Part shown: in pieces, positions 1 to 6,292 of the stretch | Layout of the letters: every line of letters begins with the position of its first letter | How positions within the stretch are numbered: the first letter of the stretch is position 1 | Assembly: GCF_014859565.1 (NCBI RefSeq) | Contig: NZ_JACUUA010000185.1 | Span: forward strand, 1-6,292 | DNA: 6,292 nucleotides | DNA from: Marinospirillum sp. | GTDB taxonomy: Bacteria > Pseudomonadota > Gammaproteobacteria > Pseudomonadales > Halomonadaceae | Direction: 5' to 3' | Position numbers and translations under genes: made by a program | The notes under the pieces: generated by a model | Seen by the model: only the letters and a program-made list of their open reading frames with translations | Databases searched by the model: none | What the model was told of the DNA's origin: nothing

Positions 1-699
1 CACGAATTTGCCGGTTGGATTGATGTGGTAACGCGTATCCTTGTGCAATAGATCAGTTGGAATGACGTGTTTAACAATCAGCTCCATCACCGCTTCCTGC
101 AAATCCTTCTGAGATACTTCCGGATTATGCTGAGTGGACAGTACCACGGCATCAATGCCCACCACCTTACCATTCTCATAACGGCAGGTGACCTGGCTTT
201 TAGCATCCGGACGCAGCCAGTTCAGCAGGCCGCTTTTGCGAACTTCGGCCTGACGCTCTACCAGACGGTGTGCAAAAGTGATCGGGGCAGGCATTAATAC
301 ATCGGTTTCGTTAGAGGCATAACCAAACATCAGACCCTGGTCGCCAGCGCCCTGATCTTCTGGTTTCTGACGATCCACACCCTGAGCAATATCCACCGAC
401 TGTTTACCGATGATGTTGATCACACCACAGGTGTCACCATCAAACCCCACCTCAGACGAGGTGTAACCGATATCCTTGATGACACCGCGTACCAGATCTT
501 CCAGATCCACCCAGGCAGAGGTTGAAATCTCACCACCCACAATCGCCACACCGGTTTTCACCATGGTTTCACAGGCAACACGGGCGTGTTTGTCTTCAGC
601 AATAATGGCGTCCAGCACTGCATCAGAAATCTGGTCAGCCAGCTTGTCGGGATGCCCTTCGGACACGGATTCGGAAGTAAAAAGGGAATATTCGCTCAT
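1..699 (-). CDS. metK: S-adenosylmethionine synthetase (methionine adenosyltransferase), N-terminal part, cut by the window edge
   Basis: This cytosolic enzyme makes S-adenosylmethionine from methionine and ATP, releasing phosphate and pyrophosphate. The reverse strand reads without a stop from an ATG at 699-697 to the window edge, giving 233 residues. The family is usually about 380-390 residues, so roughly 150 C-terminal residues lie outside. The N-terminus reads [19 protein letters not shown], and its EGHPDK (residues 14-19) carries the ATP-contacting His and Asp of the family. The signature hexapeptide GAGDQG is at residues 117-122, followed by LMFGYA. The last residues, NPTGKFV, match the start of the conserved stretch that continues into the glycine-rich second signature, which is not visible here. 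The start is supported by the family N-terminus and by an upstream AGGAG. The gene is divergent from the helicase gene. No frameshift or missing key residue is seen in the visible part. The identification is very secure. Confidence 0.97.
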   Translation of the reverse strand, partial: MSEYSLFTSESVSEGHPDKLADQISDAVLDAIIAEDKHARVACETMVKTGVAIVGGEISTSAWVDLEDLVRGVIKDIGYTSSEVGFDGDTCGVINIIGKQSVDIAQGVDRQKPEDQGAGDQGLMFGYASNETDVLMPAPITFAHRLVERQAEVRKSGLLNWLRPDAKSQVTCRYENGKVVGIDAVVLSTQHNPEVSQKDLQEAVMELIVKHVIPTDLLHKDTRYHINPTGKFV

Positions 700-711
700 A
701 ACAGCCTAACG

Positions 712-716
712 CTCCT
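712..716 (-). promoter_or_regulatory. Ribosome binding site of metK
   Basis: On the reverse strand AGGAG lies 12 bases before the metK ATG. The spacing is longer than the usual 5-9 bases, but no better purine-rich stretch lies nearer the start. The family-typical N-terminus still supports this ATG. Confidence 0.6.
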
Positions 717-738
717 GATGGCTTGAATTTGTGTCGGC

Positions 739-778
739 ATTTTAACCCGCAGGGGCAGGGGTTGCACTTGAAAAAAAA
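739..778 (-). promoter_or_regulatory. Candidate metK promoter with an adjoining T/A tract
   Basis: On the reverse strand TAAAAT (739-744) matches the -10 consensus at five of six positions. It would start transcription near 732 and give a leader of about 33 bases. The -35 at 17-bp spacing is GTGCAA (762-767), matching at only three of six positions. An unbroken run of eight A on the plus strand (771-778, T on the metK strand) lies just upstream of that -35, where an UP element would sit. The spacer is very GC-rich because of two tandem GCAGGGG units. This is inference from consensus matching only. An alternative is a start further upstream using TTGTCA (804-809 read in reverse), but no good -10 follows it. 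Confidence 0.4.
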
Positions 779-803
779 CGCTGTTCATCCTGAGCATCTC
801 AAC

Positions 804-847
804 TTGACAAGCTCGTGCGACAGAATAAGCTGCATGGCTTGTATAAC
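804..847 (+). promoter_or_regulatory. Candidate promoter of the helicase gene
   Basis: A perfect -35 hexamer, TTGACA, lies at 804-809. The -10 at 16-bp spacing is TAAGCT (826-831), matching at only three of six positions. A better -10, TATAAC (842-847, five of six), lies further down with a partial -35, GCGACA (817-822), at 19-bp spacing. Either would give a leader of about 20-36 bases before the ATG at 874. TTGACA is embedded in the small palindrome CTTG-A-CAAG (803-811), so a regulator site is possible but not shown. Which pair is used cannot be settled by eye. Confidence 0.4.
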
Positions 848-873
848 AATCCAATGACCCAGCAGGCGACCCG

Positions 874-3800
874 ATGGTTTCTTTTAACATTTCAGATCTA
901 GTGGATCAATTTGATCCGCAGACTTTTTCACGCGGCAAGACCTATCTGAAACAGGGTCGCATACTGGAGTTCAGAGAACACAAGGAAGAAAGCTATGTTG
1001 ATGCCAGGGTTCGTGGTAGTGGTTCAAAAGTTTATAAAGTACGGGTTGCAGATACATCAACCGGCCTGATCTGTCGATGCACCTGCCCGGTTAGGCACGA
1101 ATGCAAACACGCTGCGGCAGTTGCCTTGTATTGGCTGGATGCGAGCGCGAAGGAAGAGGCTGCAAAATCGATAAGAATCCCCCCTCGCCTTGCCAGCAAA
1201 CCGGCTGAAGCCAGCAGCAGTAAAAAAGAACAGCTGAAAAAATGGCTGGAAACACTGCCACCAAACAGTACATCCCAGCCACCTTTAATGCCCATGCCGG
1301 GTAAACACCAGCTGCTGTATTTTCTTAAAGTCGCTCCCGGCGGCAAGGCACGCATCACCATTAGAAAAGCCTATTTAAAAAAGAACGGCGAGTGGAGCCA
1401 GATCACTCACTACTCACCCAATATGTTTGAGCTAGGCTTTCATCGTCCGGGGCATCTGGAACCGATTGATACCAGTATTTTACAGCTGATTGTTAATCAT
1501 CAAAACAACTACGAATTTTTCCTGAGCGGCAAAAAAGGTTTTCTGGCACTAACAGAAATGCTGCGCAGCAATCGTTTACTGCTGGATGAAAGTTATCAAC
1601 CTCTGGAGCAAGGGGCAGAACAGACGCTTTCCGTCTGCTGGAAGTCTACCGATGAGCAACATCTGCGGCTAAGTATTGAACTATCGGAAAGTGAGCAGTG
1701 GCAATTGATTGTTACTGAACCACCCTGTTACCTGGATGAAAAACGCGGGTTAATCGGCCCGCTGCAATCCCACATTGATGCGGATCGTCTGCACCATCTG
1801 CTGCAATTTCCTGAAGTACATCAGGATGAGCTTCGGGTAGTAGCACCCAGCCTGCGACTCAGCTTCCCCAAAGAGCAGTTGCCGCTGCCAGAAGAGCCTG
1901 ATCTGAAAGAGGTTTCCAGCCCGCAACCCAAACTGACACTGATTTCAAGCAACAAGTTTGATCTTGCCATTCCCGGCTTGTTATTCAGCTTTGTTTACGG
2001 TGACCTAGAGATTCCGGTTCGTGATGAAGTTATTTCCGAAACTGTTCAGACCGTGATGCATAACGGTAAAACCTACCTTCTGACTCGCAATGCACAACAG
2101 GAGAAAACTGCCGTAGATCGGATTGTCTCCATGAACCTGGTTGCCTTTGAGAATCTGCATGATCAACACCTGTTCTGGTCTGTACAACACAGCACGCCCA
2201 CAGAGCTTTTTAATCGCTGGCAGCAGTTGATAGATAAAGAGCTGCCACAACTGGAAAAAGAAGGCTGGCTGATCGAAATAGATCCCAGTTACCAATTGAA
2301 AACCAGCCCCGCCCAGCTGGACTTTAATATCAAAGACAGCAGCAACCACTGGTTTGAATTCTCCCTTGCCATCAACTACGGCGACTACCGTTTATCCACC
2401 ACTGAATTGGTCGCTATCTGGTTGGAAGAGGGTCGCCCAGATCAGCTGGTGATACCTATTGAAGATGAGTGGGTCAGCCTGGATACTCAGCCCTTGCAAC
2501 CCATACATGATTTATTGCAGGCACTCTACAAAAGCAAAAAACTTGACCAGCCAATGCGTCTGCCTGCTTATCAAGCCGCTCAGCTGGAGGCATTGAATCT
2601 TGATGACCGCCAGGCACCCCTGACCCGTAAACTCATTCAGCAGCTGAAGCATTTTTCCGGGCTGGAGCCAGTTCCAGTCCCTGAGCAGCTCAATGCCACA
2701 CTGCGTCGCTATCAGCAGGAAGGCTTGAACTGGCTGAATTTTCTGCATCAATACGGTTTTGGCGGCATTTTGGCCGACGACATGGGGCTGGGTAAAACCT
2801 TGCAAAGTCTGGCCTTGATGCAGCACCTTAAAAATCAAAAACAGCTCAAAAAACCCGTACTGGTGATTGCGCCAACCAGCCTGATGGGAAACTGGAAAAG
2901 AGAAGCTGAACACTTTGCACCCCAACTGAAAACACTGGTGCTGCATGGTGCAGAACGCCACAGCCAGTTTAGCCAGATCAAAGCATCTGATCTGGTCATT
3001 ACCAGCTACCCGCTGATTGCAAGGGATCTTAAGCAGCATTTAAAACACAATTACACCCTATTGATACTGGATGAAGCCCAGGCCATCAAAAACCCCCGTA
3101 CTCAGGCTGCAAAGAATGTCCGCGACATTAAAGCGGGTTGCCGAATTTGCCTGACCGGTACACCTTTAGAAAACCATCTGGGAGAGTTGTGGGCTTTAAT
3201 GGATTTTGCCCTGCCGGGCTTGCTGGGTGGCGACAAAACTTTCAAGGAACTCTATCGCAACCCCATAGAAAACGCTGGAGACGATACCGCACGCCAGCAA
3301 CTGGTTCGCAAGGTCGCACCCTTTATGCTGCGGCGCGATAAGGACCAGGTGGTTAAAGAGCTGCCGCCAAAAACCGAAATCATTGAATATGTCGAGCTAG
3401 AAGGTGAGCAGCGCCAGCTTTATGAAAGTGTGCGCATCAGCATGGAAAGGCGCATTCGTGACCTGATCAATAAACAGGGCATGGAGCGCAGCCACATCGA
3501 GTTTCTGGATGCGCTGCTAAAGCTACGTCAGGCTTGCATTGCACCGGAGCTGGTTAAACTGGATGAAGCCTCTGGTATCAAAACCAGCGCAAAACTGGAG
3601 TGGTTAGCTCAAAAACTGCCGGAAATGCTGGAAGAAGGCCGCAAGATTTTACTCTTCTCACAGTTTACTCAGGCGCTGACTCTGATTGAGCAACAGCTGA
3701 AAAAACAAGGCATTCTCTACAGCAAACTCACTGGCCAAACGCGCAAACGCCAAGAAGCCATAGATGCCTTTCAACAAGGTGAAGTGGATGTTTTTCTGAT

Positions 3801-4089
3801 CAGCCTGAAAGCCGGTGGCAGTGGACTTAACCTCACTCAGGCGGATACCATCATCCATCTTGATCCCTGGTGGAACCCCGCGGTGGAGAATCAGGCAACG
3901 GATCGTGCCTACCGTATCGGGCAAGACAAACCGGTTTTTGTTTACAAGCTGGTCGCAACCAATACAGTTGAGGAGCGCATACAGGCCATGCAAAAAGAAA
4001 AACAAGCCTTGGCCGATCAGCTTTTTAACGCCACAGGCAAAACCAGCGCACCACAAAACAAGGATGACCTGCTGGCATTGCTGTCATAA
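874..4089 (+). CDS. SWIM zinc finger and SNF2-family ATPase/helicase protein
   Basis: This is a predicted ATP-driven double-stranded-DNA translocase or remodeler of the SNF2 branch of superfamily 2. The N-terminus holds a SWIM zinc finger, C69-x-C71-x5-C77-x-H79, a fold linked to nucleic-acid or protein binding. Residues about 90-130 are a charged, Ser/Pro-rich linker. Residues about 130-605 have no motif I recognise. The ATPase core then shows LRRYQQEG (610-617), Walker A DMGLGKT with K641, APTSL (666-670), TSYPL (710-714), Walker B DEAQ (733-736) and LTGTPLEN (760-767). The second RecA lobe shows LLFSQF (926-931), SLKAGGSGLNLT (977-988) and motif VI QATDRAYRIGQ (1007-1017). All catalytic motifs are intact. 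The total is 1071 residues, with no signal peptide or membrane segment. The start at 874 has only a weak AGCAGG (861-866), but the protein begins in family style just before the SWIM region. It lies between metK and tkt with its own candidate promoter. Its cellular role is unknown; it lacks the TRCF-like module of Mfd and I saw nothing that makes it RapA. Confidence 0.95.
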   Translation: MVSFNISDLVDQFDPQTFSRGKTYLKQGRILEFREHKEESYVDARVRGSGSKVYKVRVADTSTGLICRCTCPVRHECKHAAAVALYWLDASAKEEAAKSIRIPPRLASKPAEASSSKKEQLKKWLETLPPNSTSQPPLMPMPGKHQLLYFLKVAPGGKARITIRKAYLKKNGEWSQITHYSPNMFELGFHRPGHLEPIDTSILQLIVNHQNNYEFFLSGKKGFLALTEMLRSNRLLLDESYQPLEQGAEQTLSVCWKSTDEQHLRLSIELSESEQWQLIVTEPPCYLDEKRGLIGPLQSHIDADRLHHLLQFPEVHQDELRVVAPSLRLSFPKEQLPLPEEPDLKEVSSPQPKLTLISSNKFDLAIPGLLFSFVYGDLEIPVRDEVISETVQTVMHNGKTYLLTRNAQQEKTAVDRIVSMNLVAFENLHDQHLFWSVQHSTPTELFNRWQQLIDKELPQLEKEGWLIEIDPSYQLKTSPAQLDFNIKDSSNHWFEFSLAINYGDYRLSTTELVAIWLEEGRPDQLVIPIEDEWVSLDTQPLQPIHDLLQALYKSKKLDQPMRLPAYQAAQLEALNLDDRQAPLTRKLIQQLKHFSGLEPVPVPEQLNATLRRYQQEGLNWLNFLHQYGFGGILADDMGLGKTLQSLALMQHLKNQKQLKKPVLVIAPTSLMGNWKREAEHFAPQLKTLVLHGAERHSQFSQIKASDLVITSYPLIARDLKQHLKHNYTLLILDEAQAIKNPRTQAAKNVRDIKAGCRICLTGTPLENHLGELWALMDFALPGLLGGDKTFKELYRNPIENAGDDTARQQLVRKVAPFMLRRDKDQVVKELPPKTEIIEYVELEGEQRQLYESVRISMERRIRDLINKQGMERSHIEFLDALLKLRQACIAPELVKLDEASGIKTSAKLEWLAQKLPEMLEEGRKILLFSQFTQALTLIEQQLKKQGILYSKLTGQTRKRQEAIDAFQQGEVDVFLISLKAGGSGLNLTQADTIIHLDPWWNPAVENQATDRAYRIGQDKPVFVYKLVATNTVEERIQAMQKEKQALADQLFNATGKTSAPQNKDDLLALLS

Positions 4090-4106
4090 GTAACGACTCG
4101 GATAAT
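4078..4106 (+). promoter_or_regulatory. Candidate promoter of tkt overlapping the end of the helicase gene
   Basis: GATAAT (4101-4106) matches the -10 consensus at five of six positions. At 17-bp spacing the -35 is TTGCTG (4078-4083), three of six, inside the last codons of the helicase gene. The start would fall near 4113, giving a leader of about 100 bases. A rival is the extended -10 TGT-TATGAA (4175-4183), which lacks a recognisable -35 and would start near 4190. No terminator was found between the helicase and tkt genes, so readthrough is also possible. Confidence 0.3.
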
Positions 4107-4188
4107 AGCAGCGGGGCTTGAACAGTTTGCTACTGACCGCCAGATGCGGGAAAATAGCGCCCAATTTATTCACTTGTTATGAATCACA

Positions 4189-4206
4189 CCCCTTCGGGGC
4201 AGGAGA
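4189..4206 (+). promoter_or_regulatory. Small GC hairpin next to the tkt Shine-Dalgarno site
   Basis: CCCC-TTC-GGGG (4189-4199) can fold as a 4-bp stem with a three-base loop, or as a 3-bp stem closing a stable cUUCGg tetraloop. It ends one base before the strong Shine-Dalgarno AGGAGA (4201-4206), which sits 9 bases before the tkt ATG and fixes that start. There is no T-run after the stem, so it is not a terminator. It could shape ribosome access or protect the 5' end of the message, which is inference. Confidence 0.5.
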
Positions 4207-4215
4207 GCACTACCC

Positions 4216-6222
4216 ATGACTTCACGTTTTGATCGCGCCAATGCCATTCGCGCACTGGCCATGGATGCCGTACAGAAAGCAAAATCCGGCCATCCGGGCG
4301 CACCGATGGGCATGGCAGACATCGCCGAAGTGCTGTGGAACGACTACCTGAAACACAACCCAAAAAACCCTGAGTGGGTGGATCGTGACCGCTTTGTACT
4401 CTCCAATGGCCACGGCTCGATGCTGATTTATGCACTGCTGCACCTGTCCGGTTATGACCTCTCAATCGAAGATCTGAAAAACTTCCGTCAGCTGCACAGC
4501 AAAACCCCCGGCCACCCGGAATACGGTTACACCCCTGGTGTGGAAACCACCACGGGCCCGCTGGGTCAGGGTATTGCCAACGCCGTGGGCATGGCACTGG
4601 CGGAAAAAACCCTGGCCGCGCAGTTCAACCGTTCCGGCCATAACATTGTTAACCACCACACCTACACCTTCTTGGGTGATGGCTGCATGATGGAAGGCAT
4701 CTCCCATGAAGTCTGCTCACTGGCCGGTACGCTCGGTCTGGGTAAACTGATTGCCTTTTATGATGACAACGGCATCTCGATTGATGGTGAAGTGGAAGGC
4801 TGGTTCACCGATAACACTGCCCAGCGTTTTGAGTCCTATGGCTGGCAGGTGCTGAAGGTTGACGGCCACAAGCCGGATGAAATCAAAGCCGCGATTGAAA
4901 CCGCCCGTCAGGAAGAAGAACACCCCACCCTGATCATCTGCAAAACCGTCATCGGTTTTGGTTCACCCAACAAGGGTGGCAAAGAAGACTGCCACGGTGC
5001 CCCGCTGGGTGATGACGAGATTGCCCTGACCCGTCAGCAACTGGGCTGGAACCACGCACCCTTTGAAATCCCTGCGGATATCGCCGCTGAATGGAATGCA
5101 CAGGAAAAAGGCCAGCAGGCCGAAAGCGTCTGGAACAAGACTTTTGCTGCTTACCAGCAAGCCCATCCAGAGCTGGCTGCTGAATTCACCCGCCGCATGA
5201 AAGGGGATCTGCCTGCCGATTTCACCGCCAGCGTGGATGCCTATATCCAGCAGCTGCAACAAGCCGGTGAAACCATCGCCAGCCGCAAGGCCAGCCAGAA
5301 TGTACTCAACACCCTGGCTCCGAAACTGCCAGAACTGCTCGGTGGTTCTGCTGACCTGGCACCCTCCAACCTGACCTTCTGGAAGGGCGCCAAAGCCATC
5401 ACCCGCGAAGATGCCTCTGGCAATTATGTGCACTACGGTGTGCGTGAGTTTGGTATGGCGGCGATCATCAACGGTGTATCACTGCACGGCGGTTTTATTC
5501 CTTACGGCGCCACCTTCCTGATTTTTATGGAATACGCCCGTAATGCTCTGCGTATGGCCGCGTTGATGAAAAAACAACACATCGAAGTGTTTACCCACGA
5601 CTCCATTGGTCTGGGTGAAGACGGCCCAACCCACCAGCCGATTGAACAACTCGCTAGCCTGCGCGGCACCCCAAACATGAGCGTCTGGCGTCCGGCGGAT
5701 GCCGTGGAAACTGCCGTGGCCTGGAAATCCGCTCTGGAACGTAAAGACGGCCCCACTGCACTGATTTTCTCGCGTCAGAACCTGCCACACCAACAGCGCA
5801 GCGCTGAACAACTGGCCAATATTGCCCGTGGTGGTTACATCCTGAAAGACTGCGATGGTGAACCAGAAGCCATCCTGATTGCTACCGGCTCCGAAATTGG
5901 ACTGGTGATGGAGGCCGCTGAACAACTGGCGGCACAGGGCAAACAGGTACGTGTAGTCAGCCTGCCCTCCACCGATGTCTTTGAACAACAGGATGCTGAA
6001 TACCGCCAGTCGGTATTACCCGCAGAAGTCGGTTCACGTGTGGTGGTGGAAGCCTCTCATAAAGACTGGTGGTACAAGTATGCCGGTCTGGAAGGTGCAA
6101 TTATTGGTATGGAAAGCTTCGGTGAATCCGCACCAGCTGAGCAACTCTTTGCTGAGTTTGGCTTCACCGTGGAAAACGTAGTGGCTACGGTGGAAGAACT
6201 GCTGGAAAGCCTGGAAGACTGA
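4216..6222 (+). CDS. tkt: Transketolase
   Basis: This thiamine-diphosphate enzyme moves two-carbon ketol units between sugar phosphates in the non-oxidative pentose phosphate pathway, in the cytosol. It links fructose-6-phosphate and glyceraldehyde-3-phosphate to xylulose-5-phosphate, erythrose-4-phosphate and ribose-5-phosphate. The protein is 668 residues, close to the 663 of the E. coli enzyme. Active-site features are all present: H26 in SGHPGAP, H66 in SNGHGS, the cofactor motif running from GDG (154-156) to N185 in YDDNG, H260 in EDCHGAP, the catalytic glutamate E411 in YGVREFG, H473 in GPTHQP and R520 in FSRQN. The order is the cofactor pyrophosphate domain, then the pyrimidine domain, then a C-terminal domain from about residue 545 (ILIATGSE). 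The ATG at 4216 follows AGGAGA at good spacing. Codon use looks strongly biased (for example CTG and AAC), as expected for an abundant enzyme. The gene is intact and is followed by a terminator. It cannot be told by eye whether it best matches the tktA or tktB paralogue. Confidence 0.98.
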   Translation: MTSRFDRANAIRALAMDAVQKAKSGHPGAPMGMADIAEVLWNDYLKHNPKNPEWVDRDRFVLSNGHGSMLIYALLHLSGYDLSIEDLKNFRQLHSKTPGHPEYGYTPGVETTTGPLGQGIANAVGMALAEKTLAAQFNRSGHNIVNHHTYTFLGDGCMMEGISHEVCSLAGTLGLGKLIAFYDDNGISIDGEVEGWFTDNTAQRFESYGWQVLKVDGHKPDEIKAAIETARQEEEHPTLIICKTVIGFGSPNKGGKEDCHGAPLGDDEIALTRQQLGWNHAPFEIPADIAAEWNAQEKGQQAESVWNKTFAAYQQAHPELAAEFTRRMKGDLPADFTASVDAYIQQLQQAGETIASRKASQNVLNTLAPKLPELLGGSADLAPSNLTFWKGAKAITREDASGNYVHYGVREFGMAAIINGVSLHGGFIPYGATFLIFMEYARNALRMAALMKKQHIEVFTHDSIGLGEDGPTHQPIEQLASLRGTPNMSVWRPADAVETAVAWKSALERKDGPTALIFSRQNLPHQQRSAEQLANIARGGYILKDCDGEPEAILIATGSEIGLVMEAAEQLAAQGKQVRVVSLPSTDVFEQQDAEYRQSVLPAEVGSRVVVEASHKDWWYKYAGLEGAIIGMESFGESAPAEQLFAEFGFTVENVVATVEELLESLED

Positions 6223-6224
6223 GG

Positions 6225-6244
6225 CCGATTGTTTTAACAACCGG
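6225..6244. repeat. Imperfect 20-bp inverted repeat just after the tkt stop codon
   Basis: Arms CCGATTGTT (6225-6233) and AACAACCGG (6236-6244) are separated by TT. Eight of nine positions pair, with one A/C mismatch. The two-base centre is too tight for a full RNA hairpin, so the inner pair would open and leave a weak stem. The shape suits a protein-binding DNA dyad better, but no regulator is identified. It begins three bases after the stop codon and ends six bases before the terminator stem. Confidence 0.5.
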
Positions 6245-6249
6245 AACGG

Positions 6250-6281
6250 AGCCCCTGACAGCAATGCAGGGGCTTTTTTTT
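6250..6281 (+). terminator. Rho-independent terminator of tkt
   Basis: An 8-bp perfect stem, AGCCCCTG (6250-6257) with CAGGGGCT (6267-6274), encloses a nine-base loop and runs into eight T (6274-6281). It begins 28 bases after the tkt stop codon. On the reverse strand the stem is followed by only a few mixed bases, so it works mainly for plus-strand transcription. It should end the tkt transcript here. Confidence 0.93.
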
Positions 6282-6292
6282 ATTGCATTAAA

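Noticed and set aside
67..709. Plus-strand open frames of 76 and 77 residues at the left end
   Set aside because: They run antisense to metK, whose reading frame and motifs are unambiguous.
771..801. Possible terminator on the minus strand (TGAGATGCTCA stem and T8)
   Set aside because: The stem is only 4 bp and lies 12 bases from the T-run, so it does not form a terminator. The tract fits an UP-like element better.
700..873. S-adenosylmethionine riboswitch or MetJ boxes upstream of metK
   Set aside because: The likely leader is too short for a known SAM riboswitch, no multi-stem core was seen, and no tandem AGACGTCT-like boxes are present.
2512..3039. A 175-residue open frame on the minus strand
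   Set aside because: It lies wholly inside the helicase ATPase core on the opposite strand, has no recognisable motif, and is best explained as a shadow of that gene's codon bias.
4144..4182. A 12-codon leader ORF (MRENSAQFIHLL) upstream of tkt
   Set aside because: It has no Shine-Dalgarno site, no run of regulatory codons, and no attenuator-like hairpin with a T-run after it.
4963..5988. Open frames of 156 and 169 residues on the minus strand
   Set aside because: Both lie inside the intact transketolase gene and have no family features; they are shadows.

Overview
The window looks like chromosomal housekeeping DNA from a gammaproteobacterium of moderate GC content. The basis is the close match of the transketolase and S-adenosylmethionine synthetase reading frames to the enterobacterial and pseudomonad type, as judged by eye from their motifs. 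No phage, transposase, integrase, tRNA, rRNA or CRISPR sequence was seen, and I cannot name a genus.

Layout. Positions 1-699 (minus strand) hold the first 233 codons of metK; its C-terminal part lies outside the window. Positions 700-873 are a divergent intergenic region with candidate promoters for metK (leftward) and for the next gene (rightward). Positions 874-4089 (plus) encode an intact 1071-residue protein with an N-terminal SWIM zinc finger and a C-terminal SNF2-type ATPase/helicase core. Positions 4090-4215 are a short spacer with a candidate promoter, a small GC hairpin and a good Shine-Dalgarno site. Positions 4216-6222 (plus) encode an intact 668-residue transketolase. The stop codon is followed by a 20-bp imperfect dyad and then a strong Rho-independent terminator at 6250-6281.

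How the genes relate. MetK makes S-adenosylmethionine and transketolase serves the non-oxidative pentose phosphate pathway. From general knowledge, metK and tkt are often neighbours in gammaproteobacteria. Here a SWIM-SNF2 helicase gene sits between them, with no visible functional tie to either. All three genes appear to have separate promoters, and the terminator closes the transketolase unit.

I do not see a convincing new multi-gene system. The least understood part is the roughly 500-residue region of the helicase between its zinc finger and its ATPase core. The next most interesting items are small non-coding structures: the dyad after tkt, the hairpin beside the tkt ribosome site, and the layout of the divergent promoter region.
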